Positions 1-4,573 of a DNA stretch of 5,267 bases are shown here, one piece after another. The stretch spans positions 1 to 5,267 of the forward strand of contig JAFZOA010000392.1 of the NCBI GenBank assembly GCA_017550775.1. Reading direction: 5' to 3'. The first letter of the stretch is position 1. The number at the start of each line of letters is the position of its first letter. Source of the stretch: Ruminiclostridium sp. GTDB lineage: Bacteria; Bacillota_A; Clostridia; Oscillospirales; Ruminococcaceae. The notes beneath the pieces are model-generated. The model ran no database searches, was not told where the DNA came from, and was given only the letters and a program-made list of their open reading frames with translations. Made by a program: the position numbers and the translations under genes.

Positions 1-266
1 GAGCATCTGCCCTTGCATCGGGTACAGTTGATGTAGTGTTCTGGACGCGAAGCAACGCTAATCCGAAATATGGAAATACAGAGGAAGAACACGCAGCTTT
101 TGTCGAAGAGAAATCTCGCCAATTAACAGAAGAACAAAATGAGTTAATGCGAAGTATGCGCAAGGATTCGTTTTCTGAATCAACAATCGGTTATGATATG
201 CCCGACGAAACGATATACACAGACCCGTATTTCGCAGACCCGATCACAATAGTTGCGCTGAAATAA
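1..266 (+). CDS. C-terminal end of a SBP_bac_3-type ABC transporter substrate-binding protein (5' partial)
   Basis: The reading frame beginning at base 3 is open from the window edge to a TAA at 264-266, giving 87 residues that are only the end of a longer protein. A GTG at 36 is internal and has no ribosome binding site, so it is not taken as a start. The segment begins ALASGTVDVVFWTR and ends TDPYFADPITIVALK. This is the pattern at the end of periplasmic-type solute-binding domains of the amino-acid (glutamine/polar) family, where a lobe-1 strand with GxVDVVFW is followed by a final YYxDPIxxVxLK strand. A charged, Glu-rich helical insert lies between them, as I recall from Ruminococcaceae members. 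By family, the protein would be a lipid-anchored extracellular protein that delivers a small ligand to an ABC importer. The ligand cannot be told, and signal peptide and partners lie outside the window. No terminator follows. Confidence 0.75.
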   Translation, partial: ASALASGTVDVVFWTRSNANPKYGNTEEEHAAFVEEKSRQLTEEQNELMRSMRKDSFSESTIGYDMPDETIYTDPYFADPITIVALK

Positions 267-287
267 TGACCAATTACAGGGAGACTC

Positions 288-509
288 GTGGAAGATAACG
301 GCATGACCAACTATGACGAATACGAACTATTGTTGATTGCAAACGGAAGATGTGCGCAAGACGATTACTATATCGAGCCGCTCGAAGGACACGACCTTCC
401 TGCCGAATTGACCGAGCGTTTCAGAAAGAAGATCGAAGATATGACACCTCTTGGCAATGGAGAATATCTTGTGTTTTTCTGCAATGGTCAAATAGTGCTT
501 ACCTTATGA
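288..509 (+). CDS. Small uncharacterised protein, possibly the front half of a frameshifted gene
   Basis: This 73-residue ORF starts at GTG 288, chosen because AGGGAG lies at 278-283, four bases upstream. The ATG at 303 has no such site. The product is acidic and soluble, with no signal peptide or membrane segment. It has a predicted helix (PAELTERFRKKIEDM, about residues 38-52) and a C-terminal beta-rich end (GEYLVFFCNGQIVLTL). I do not recognise a family with certainty. YELLLIANGR near the N-terminus and YLVFFCNG near the C-terminus both resemble the opening strand of DUF2442 proteins. The TGA stop (507-509) overlaps the ATG (506-508) of the next frame, which carries a DUF2442-like C-terminal half and lacks its own ribosome binding site. 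Either the two are translationally coupled genes, or they are one gene split by a frameshift near 500-510. The second reading fits the damage seen just downstream. Confidence 0.5.
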   Translation: MEDNGMTNYDEYELLLIANGRCAQDDYYIEPLEGHDLPAELTERFRKKIEDMTPLGNGEYLVFFCNGQIVLTL

Positions 510-781
510 CCGGCGGTTACGGCATCGCATGGAATGACGATGTTATGATCTCATATTCCGATCTTTACGACAGTGGAAAGGACGTACCGCTGTCATCAAG
601 CGACTTTACCCGTTTTGTGCAGTTCCGTGTGATAAATGCCGCAGAAGCTGCCGAGCTGCTGAACTGTTCAAGACAGTATATCAACTAACTTGTAAAAAAG
701 AAAAAGCTAATTCCCATAAAATCATCGGATAAGAACACGCTGTTTCTGAAAAGCGATGTGCTTAAACGCAAGTGGGAATAA
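506..781 (+). pseudogene. DUF2442-like/helix-turn-helix protein, interrupted by an in-frame TAA
   Basis: From ATG 506 the frame reads 60 residues to TAA 686-688, then continues without further stops for 30 more codons to TAA 779-781. The first part (GGYGIAWNDDVMISYSDLY, residues 3-21) resembles the last strands of DUF2442 domains, which usually read GxIxWxxxxDIxxxxLY. The second part is a helix-turn-helix of the excisionase/MerR kind: NAAEAAELLNCSRQYIN, stop, LVKKKKLIPIKSSDKNTLFLKSDVLKRKW. The stop sits where relatives usually have Gln, so a single C-to-T change (CAA to TAA) would explain it. It falls inside the recognition helix, so the truncated product could not bind DNA in the usual way. 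No ribosome binding site precedes ATG 506, so expression would need coupling to the upstream ORF. By family such proteins are small regulators or antitoxin-like, but no toxin partner is visible. The family call rests on motif recall. Confidence 0.7.
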
Positions 782-783
782 AA

Positions 784-1116
784 ATGAATGAACTCTGTAT
801 GTCGGTAATGCAGAGTTCATTGGCGAAGATACTCGGATATGATAACAAGGAGATCGCATCGCTCTGTATGATGACTACCGCTTTTGTTGTGCTGATCTCG
901 GAAGCCGCAGCAGTATATCTCGGTTATCTGCTTATGTCGGTATTCTGGAAGGCAATGATGATGACGCTCGGCGGCTGGTTTGCGTTTGTAATGACACCCG
1001 ATGGCTTTGTTAATGAATTTCTGCTCGTGTTCGTGGCGTATCTTCTCATCACAGTGTGCGACTTTATCAGAATACGCAGGATACCGAAGGTGCTTGCACT
1101 TAAAAATGTAGAATAA
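784..1116 (+). pseudogene. C-terminal fragment of an FtsX-family ABC transporter permease
   Basis: From ATG 784 this frame encodes 110 residues, but only the part from about residue 13 (LAKILGYDNKEI) looks like a protein family. It matches the end of FtsX-type permeases. A LxxxLGYxxxEI cytoplasmic helix comes first, then hydrophobic segments at about 27-50, 54-70 and 76-95. The basic tail IRRIPKVLALKNVE is the usual C-terminus (RRIxxIPMxEALKNVE). Full-length relatives have several hundred residues, including a large extracellular domain, and these are missing. Residues 1-12 are read from the inverted repeat at 787-821 and are probably not a genuine N-terminus. The only upstream start signal is a weak GGGA at 774-777. 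In an intact gene the permease would pair with an ATPase to move lipids, peptides or other envelope substrates, or to act mechanically. Here it is most likely a remnant left by a deletion. A small expressed membrane protein cannot be excluded. Confidence 0.75.
787..821. repeat. Perfect 11-bp inverted repeat at a probable deletion junction
   Basis: AATGAACTCTG at 787-797 and CAGAGTTCATT at 811-821 are exact reverse complements around a 13-base loop. The hairpin starts six bases after the stop of the interrupted helix-turn-helix gene, where a terminator would be expected, but no U-run follows. Instead the sequence passes at about 820 straight into recognisable FtsX permease coding sequence. It is probably the former terminator of the upstream gene with its tail removed by a deletion. 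Confidence 0.7.
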
Positions 1117-1121
1117 AACTG

Positions 1122-1162
1122 AACAGCGGGCAGTTATAGATCTGTCCGCTGTTATTTTCTTC
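1122..1162 (+). terminator. Intrinsic terminator after the permease fragment
   Basis: AACAGCGGGCAG (1122-1133) pairs with CTGTCCGCTGTT (1142-1153), twelve base pairs with one G-U, around an eight-base loop. ATTTTCTT follows. It lies six bases after the stop of the FtsX fragment and separates the decayed region from the rtcB promoter. Confidence 0.85.
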
Positions 1163-1192
1163 CGGTGTAAACAACTATTTTCCACAAAACTA

Positions 1193-1221
1193 TTGACAAA
1201 CGCGCGGTTATGATGTATAAT
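1193..1221 (+). promoter_or_regulatory. Consensus sigma-A promoter driving the rtcB leader
   Basis: TTGACA (1193-1198) and TATAAT (1216-1221) are both perfect hexamers, separated by exactly 17 bases. Transcription should start near 1228-1230, giving a leader of about 245 nt before rtcB with a terminator in its middle. No other convincing promoter was found between 1222 and rtcB. Either rtcB transcription depends on reading through that terminator, or this promoter makes a separate short RNA. Confidence 0.88.
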
Positions 1222-1255
1222 ACAGTAAATTTTCAAAGAAAGGAAGGTGAGCCTC

Positions 1256-1345
1256 ATGCTCGGAACAATACTTAAACATGAACAGAATACAATAAAATCA
1301 ACAAGCATGGGAGCTTGCCTGCAATACACCGGCGTATGTCAATGA
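1256..1345 (+). CDS. Possible 29-aa leader peptide in the rtcB 5' leader
   Basis: A very strong ribosome binding site, AGGAAGGTGA (1241-1250), stands five bases before ATG 1256. The frame runs 29 codons (MLGTILKHEQNTIKST near the start, GACLQYTGVCQ at the end) to TGA 1343-1345. The peptide has no recognisable family, no signal peptide and no run of one amino acid of the sort seen in classic amino-acid attenuators. Its start codon can be folded into a stem: CATGCT (1255-1260) is complementary to AGCATG (1304-1309), and the pairing extends by one G-U and one G-C. Thirty bases after its stop a terminator hairpin begins. This layout (promoter, strong site, short ORF, terminator, structural gene) is that of an attenuated leader. 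It could also be a small independent gene or chance. No homologue is known to me. Confidence 0.4.
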   Translation: MLGTILKHEQNTIKSTSMGACLQYTGVCQ

Positions 1346-1374
1346 TGCGATGATATACGTTTATAGTATGCTGC

Positions 1375-1411
1375 GCCCCTGCTTAATTGTGGATCTAAGC
1401 AGGGGCTTTTT
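1375..1411 (+). terminator. Intrinsic terminator/attenuator between the leader and rtcB
   Basis: GCCCCTGCTTA (1375-1385) pairs perfectly with TAAGCAGGGGC (1396-1406), eleven base pairs around a ten-base loop, followed by TTTTT (1407-1411). It lies downstream of the 1193-1221 promoter and 61 bases before the rtcB start. A possible competing pairing is TGCCTGC (1315-1321) with GCAGGCA (1431-1437), upstream and downstream of the hairpin. This is a paper observation, not a computed fold. Confidence 0.82.
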
Positions 1412-1472
1412 GCGCGCTATTTTATGTAAAGCAGGCAGTACAAAACACAAGCACAGTAAAAGGAGAAACTAT

Positions 1473-2678
1473 ATGTTAGAATTGAAAGGAAAGTATAACA
1501 GCGCCAAGGTATTCACCGATGTTATCGGCGAGAGCGCTGTTGCTCAGATCATCGAACTGTGCTGCCAGCCTATGAGCGAGGGAGCGCAGATAAGAATTAT
1601 GCCCGACGTACACGCAGGAAAGGGCTGCACAGTCGGGACAACCATGACGATCAAGGATAAGGTCGTCGCAAACCTTGTCGGGGTCGATATCGGCTGCGGT
1701 ATGGAGACCGTTATGATCAGAGAGAAGCACATCGAGCCGCAGAAGCTCGATAAAGTTATCCGCGAGAGCATACCCGCGGGCTTTGAGACCCGCAAGAAGC
1801 CTCACCGCTTCAACGAAAAGATTGATCTTACCGCACTTTATTGCTATAAGGAAATAAATCCGCTTTACGCCGAAAAGAGCCTCGGCACTCTCGGCGGGGG
1901 CAACCATTTCATCGAGGCGGACAAGGACGATGACGGACGCATTTACATCGTTATCCATTCCGGTTCGCGTCACCTCGGGCTTGAAGTGGCTAACTACTAT
2001 CAGGAGGAAGCCTACAAGCGTCTGAACGGGAGCTCGAAGAAGAATATCGACGAGCTGATAAAGAAGATGAAGGCGGAGGGCAAGGAGAAGCAGATACAGA
2101 GTGAGATCACGAAGCTGAAGAACACGAAGTTCACCGATGTCCCGAAGCATCTTGCGTACTGCGAGGGCGAGCTGTTCGAGCAGTATATCCACGATATGAA
2201 GCTCGTGCAGGAGTTCGCTATGCTCAACCGCAAGGCTATGATGGACGAGATCATCAAGGGTATGGGTCTGCACATCGACGAACAGTTCACGACTATCCAT
2301 AACTACATTGACACCGACGCTATGATACTCCGCAAGGGCGCAGTCTCGGCAAAGGCGGGCGAGACTCTGCTTATCCCGATAAATATGCGTGACGGGAGCC
2401 TTATCTGCGTCGGCAAGGGCAACACCGACTGGAACTGCTCGGCTCCGCACGGCGCAGGTCGTCTTATGTCGCGTTCCGAGGCAAAGCAGAGTTTTACCGT
2501 ATCCGAGTTCAAGAAGCAGATGCAGGGTATCTTCACGACCTCGGTGAATTCCTCGACGCTCGATGAATGTCCTATGGCGTACAAGACAATGGACGATATC
2601 GTGAACAACATCGGCGATACCGTTGAGATCAGCAAGGTCATCAAGCCTATTTACAATTTCAAGGCGGGTGAGGAATAA
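1473..2678 (+). CDS. rtcB: RtcB family RNA-splicing ligase
   Basis: RtcB joins RNA 2',3'-cyclic phosphate or 3'-phosphate ends to 5'-hydroxyl ends, using GTP and Mn2+, in RNA repair or splicing in the cytoplasm. The start is ATG 1473 because AGGAG (1461-1465) precedes it by seven bases. The frame is open further upstream only by chance, through the terminator. The 401-residue product is close to the usual bacterial length. Visible motifs, in order: MPDVHAGKG (43-51), DIGCG with metal ligands Asp72 and Cys75, GGGNHF with His145, IHSGSR with His162, IHNYID with His276, and APHGAGR with His326, the residue guanylylated in the reaction. The whole catalytic set is present, so the enzyme should be active. 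A Lys/Glu-rich helical stretch (about 186-220) makes the middle longer than in the E. coli enzyme. The TAA shares one base with the ATG of the next gene, implying coupled translation. No archease or rtcR/rtcA gene is in the window. Confidence 0.96.
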   Translation: MLELKGKYNSAKVFTDVIGESAVAQIIELCCQPMSEGAQIRIMPDVHAGKGCTVGTTMTIKDKVVANLVGVDIGCGMETVMIREKHIEPQKLDKVIRESIPAGFETRKKPHRFNEKIDLTALYCYKEINPLYAEKSLGTLGGGNHFIEADKDDDGRIYIVIHSGSRHLGLEVANYYQEEAYKRLNGSSKKNIDELIKKMKAEGKEKQIQSEITKLKNTKFTDVPKHLAYCEGELFEQYIHDMKLVQEFAMLNRKAMMDEIIKGMGLHIDEQFTTIHNYIDTDAMILRKGAVSAKAGETLLIPINMRDGSLICVGKGNTDWNCSAPHGAGRLMSRSEAKQSFTVSEFKKQMQGIFTTSVNSSTLDECPMAYKTMDDIVNNIGDTVEISKVIKPIYNFKAGEE

Positions 2679-2848
2679 TGAAGAGATTTATTTCAACAGA
2701 CAAACTCAGCAAAAAGGAGCAGAAAAAGTTCAACGCCGTCGGCCGCGGGAGCTGGAACGGGGTCAACCCCGTTACCCGTGTCGCCGATACCGATAAGAGG
2801 CGGTATAAGCGGAAAGCGAAGTATCCCGAAAACTTCAATGCGGAATAA
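2678..2848 (+). CDS. Small, highly basic protein coupled to rtcB
   Basis: ATG 2678 overlaps the rtcB stop by one base (TAATG). GGGTGAGGAAT at 2666-2676, at the end of rtcB, supplies a GGTGAGG-type ribosome binding site. The frame runs 56 codons to TAA 2846-2848. The product starts MKRFISTDKLSKKEQKKF and contains WNGVNPVTRV (about 26-35) and a basic tail DKRRYKRKAKYP (40-50). About a third of its residues are Lys or Arg, and there is no membrane segment or signal. I recall similar small proteins downstream of rtcB in other Firmicutes, with the pattern LSKKxxxxx...WxxxxPVTRxxxxKxxYxRKK, but cannot name a family. The charge and the coupling suggest an RNA-binding or RtcB-binding partner, which is inference. 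Codon use matches rtcB and the terminator follows immediately, so it is very probably a real gene although short. Confidence 0.8.
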   Translation: MKRFISTDKLSKKEQKKFNAVGRGSWNGVNPVTRVADTDKRRYKRKAKYPENFNAE

Positions 2849-2851
2849 ACA

Positions 2852-2881
2852 AAAACAGGTCTCCCACCGGAGACCTGTTTT
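2852..2881 (+). terminator. Terminator of the rtcB unit, likely bidirectional
   Basis: AAAACAGGTCTCC (2852-2864) and GGAGACCTGTTTT (2869-2881) form thirteen perfect base pairs around the loop CACC. The flanking A and T runs make it work on paper in both directions. It begins four bases after the stop of the small basic protein gene. Confidence 0.92.
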
Positions 2882-2954
2882 GCTATTATTTAGTAATAAA
2901 ATGCTCACCCTACAAAAACAATCGAATAGGGTATTTAAATATTATGATTACGAC

Positions 2955-2983
2955 TTGATTTTAAGTTGAATTCATGGTATAAT
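2955..2983 (+). promoter_or_regulatory. Extended -10 sigma-A promoter upstream of ldhA
   Basis: TTGATT (2955-2960) and TATAAT (2978-2983) are 17 bases apart, and TGG directly before the -10 gives an extended -10 element. Transcription would start near 2990, leaving an unusually long leader of about 250 nt before the dehydrogenase. No better promoter was found closer: a TTGAAA/TATATT pair at 3149/3178 has an unworkable 23-base spacer. Confidence 0.7.
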
Positions 2984-3238
2984 TTCTAAAAAACGGAAAA
3001 ACTCGTCATATCGATAAAAATGTGGCAGAGAAATTAATTAGGGTCGCTTATTATTATTTCTGTGATTTGCCAGTAGATCTAATAAAAAACACATAAAAGC
3101 AGGAAGGTATAAAAGACATGGATTTGTAATCCTGCTTAAATAAACGGTTTGAAAAAATGCTGAAATACACCAAATGTTATATTTTCGGTTCGTTTAATGT
3201 TTGCCGGGAACGAGCATAGAAATAATGGAGGAATGAAG
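2984..3238 (+). other. AT-rich leader/intergenic region before ldhA
   Basis: Together with 2882-2954 this makes about 390 bases without a supported gene. It holds an 8-bp perfect inverted repeat, AAGCAGGA (3097-3104) with TCCTGCTT (3130-3137), whose loop contains AGGAAGG-like sequence and a three-codon ORF (ATG GAT TTG TAA, 3118-3129). A reading frame from 3004 to 3096 gives protein-like residues (KNVAEKLIRVAYYYFCD) but has no start codon with a ribosome binding site. It may be a remnant or chance. Another inverted repeat, ACCCTA/TAGGGT (2907-2912, 2927-2932), lies upstream of the promoter and has no U-run. No convincing Rex-type redox operator was seen. Confidence 0.5.
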
Positions 3239-4240
3239 ATGAAAACAAATTCAAGTGATAAACTGAACATCATTTTTTACAGCCTTGAGAGTTATGATCA
3301 AAAGCAGTATGAACGCTATACCGGGCAGTTCAACATGAAGTTTCTCAGCACACAGCTAAATGAGAATACTGCTGTTTTATCTTTCAACCGTGATGTTGTT
3401 GTGGCATGCCCTATGGATATAATAACCGCGCCGGTGATCGACGAGCTTATTTCCTGCGGTGTCAAGCTTCTCGCATTGCGCAGCGCTGGTTACAGCAATT
3501 TGGATCTGGAATATTCCAAGGGAAAGCTTCCGGTCGTCTATGTGCCGGATTATTCCCCCTATTCTGTAGCGGAATATGCGGTTGCCCTTATGCTGACCGT
3601 GATTCGAAATCCTCACAAAGCGTATAACCGAACCAGATCCCACGACTTTTCTATTACTTATCTTACAGGTTATGAGCTGCATGGCAAGACGGTCGGCATC
3701 GTCGGAGAGGGCAGGATCGGCCGGTGCGCGATCAAAATCTGCCAGGGGATGGGAATGAAAGTCATCGTCAACACGCCCCATCCTCACATGCTCCCTGACG
3801 TAGAGTATGTCGGGCTGGATGAGCTTTATCGGCGATGCGACATCATTCAATTCCACTGTACTCTTACGAAGGATAACTACCATATGGTCAATGATGAATC
3901 CATTGCCAAGATGAAACCCGGTATGGTGCTCATAAACACGTCCAGAGGCGGCATCATAGATTCCGAGGCTCTTATCCGCGGCCTGAACGCCAGAATCATC
4001 CGGGCAGCAGGGTTGGATGTCTATGAGCGCGAGGCGGGGATATTCACGGTGGACTATACCAACGACATTCTGGACGATCAGACCCTTCAGATACTGCTGG
4101 GATTCCCGAATGTTGTGATCTCCTCACATCAGGCCTATTTCACAGAGGAATCTCTCAATAATCTCTGTGACACCACCATTCAGAATATTTGCGACTTCTT
4201 TGAAACCGGGGACTGCAAGAACTTTCTGTGGAGGACATAG
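3239..4240 (+). CDS. ldhA: D-lactate dehydrogenase (D-2-hydroxyacid dehydrogenase family)
   Basis: The enzyme should interconvert pyruvate and D-lactate in the cytoplasm, recycling reduced cofactor during fermentation. The start is ATG 3239, seven bases after GGAGG (3227-3231). An in-frame ATG at 3233 is too close to that site, and the ATG at 3197 has none. The product has 333 residues, normal for the family. A substrate-domain motif LRSAGYSNLD lies at 80-89, the Rossmann fingerprint GEGRIG at 156-161, and the catalytic residues are Arg236 (NTSRGGIID), Glu265 (DVYERE) and His297 (SSHQAYFTEES), the numbering expected for LdhA/D-LDH. The residue that normally ends the second Rossmann strand as Asp, 18 positions after the last fingerprint Gly, is Thr179 (VIVNTPHPH), which may alter cofactor choice. 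The gene appears monocistronic. The nearest clear plus-strand terminator is 4522-4572. Related 2-hydroxyacid dehydrogenases are the main alternative for its substrate. Confidence 0.9.
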   Translation: MKTNSSDKLNIIFYSLESYDQKQYERYTGQFNMKFLSTQLNENTAVLSFNRDVVVACPMDIITAPVIDELISCGVKLLALRSAGYSNLDLEYSKGKLPVVYVPDYSPYSVAEYAVALMLTVIRNPHKAYNRTRSHDFSITYLTGYELHGKTVGIVGEGRIGRCAIKICQGMGMKVIVNTPHPHMLPDVEYVGLDELYRRCDIIQFHCTLTKDNYHMVNDESIAKMKPGMVLINTSRGGIIDSEALIRGLNARIIRAAGLDVYEREAGIFTVDYTNDILDDQTLQILLGFPNVVISSHQAYFTEESLNNLCDTTIQNICDFFETGDCKNFLWRT

Positions 4241-4299
4241 TGTCCGCAGTAATAACCGGGAGTTGTTCCCATTCGGATTTAACAGCTCTGCGCTCATAC

Positions 4300-4392
4300 T
4301 CACTCCCGAATTAAAACTCTTTCAAAGCGAACGTCATTTTTGGTGTTTCCGTCTTCGGTCTTATATATAACAATATTTCCTTTATCGTCCAT
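4300..4392 (-). pseudogene. N-terminal stub of a RhuM-family-like protein
   Basis: Read on the minus strand from ATG (4392-4390) to TGA (4302-4300), this gives 30 residues. The first 24, MDDKGNIVIYKTEDGNTKNDVRFE, closely resemble the opening of RhuM-family proteins, which typically read xGEIVIYQTEDGxTxIxVxxE. After that the family continues DETVWLTQxQxAELF, but here the sequence turns to RVLIRE and stops, and no continuation was found in another frame. Relatives are several hundred residues long, so this is a remnant in which a deletion or rearrangement removed nearly everything after about residue 24. A GAGAGTGA stretch precedes the ATG and a good promoter lies upstream, so the stub may still be transcribed, convergently to ldhA. 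The function of RhuM-family proteins is poorly known; they are often found in accessory islands. The assignment rests on motif recall. Confidence 0.65.
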
Positions 4393-4420
4393 ATCGTCAC
4401 TCTCATGGTCTTTTTAATAT

Positions 4421-4448
4421 ATTATAGCATCATATTCCAAAACGTCAA
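4421..4448 (-). promoter_or_regulatory. Minus-strand sigma-A promoter for the RhuM-like stub
   Basis: On the minus strand TTGACG (4448-4443) and TATAAT (4426-4421) are 16 bases apart, with TGC before the -10 giving an extended -10. It points at the ATG at 4392, leaving about 20 bases of leader. The promoter has outlived most of its gene, and its transcript would run antisense into the 3' end of ldhA. Confidence 0.7.
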
Positions 4449-4521
4449 GTAATCAGTTCAGATAATTCATTCGCATACAGCGGTTGAAACTAATCAGCAT
4501 AAGTTACATTTCAAGGCTTGT

Positions 4522-4572
4522 GCTTCATAAAATGAAGCGACGGCAGCGGGGTTGCCCGTTACCGTCTTTTTT
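4522..4572 (+). terminator. Tandem hairpins with a strong plus-strand terminator
   Basis: A perfect 7-bp hairpin GCTTCAT-AAA-ATGAAGC (4522-4538) is directly abutted by a second one. In it GACGGCAGCGGG (4539-4550) pairs with CCCGTTACCGTC (4555-4566) around GTTG, with one mismatch and one G-U, and TTTTTT (4567-4572) follows. The orientation is plus. Nothing coding lies directly before it on that strand, so it may end the ldhA transcript about 300 bases downstream of its stop, or a non-coding RNA. Confidence 0.88.
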
Positions 4573-4573
4573 G

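Noticed and set aside
288..781. Toxin-antitoxin module
   Set aside because: The second gene is regulator-like, but the first has no toxin motif (no RelE, HipA, PIN or DUF4160 pattern) and the regulator is broken.
1350..1472. Upstream extension of the rtcB frame from ATG 1350
   Set aside because: It would translate the 1375-1411 terminator, has no ribosome binding site, and adds 41 residues absent from the family. ATG 1473 has AGGAG at ideal spacing.
1476..2450. Long minus-strand frame opposite rtcB
   Set aside because: It is a mirror of the GC-biased rtcB codons and has no start signal or recognisable motif.
3061..3092. TGTGATTT...AAAACACA as a Rex redox operator before ldhA
   Set aside because: The half-sites are 16 or more bases apart and do not match the TTGTGAA-type Rex palindrome.
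3197..3238. ATG 3197 as the start of the dehydrogenase
   Set aside because: No ribosome binding site there. GGAGG at 3227-3231 clearly serves ATG 3239.
3377..3883. Minus-strand frame of 168 codons opposite ldhA
   Set aside because: It is a shadow of the dehydrogenase coding strand. The plus strand has all catalytic motifs.
4233..4245. GGACA-TAG-TGTCC hairpin at the ldhA stop as a terminator
   Set aside because: Only five base pairs and no U-run. It is probably chance.
4257..4308. CGGGAGT/ACTCCCG inverted repeat as an insertion boundary
   Set aside because: Seven bases with a 38-base loop, no target duplication or transposase; too weak to support.
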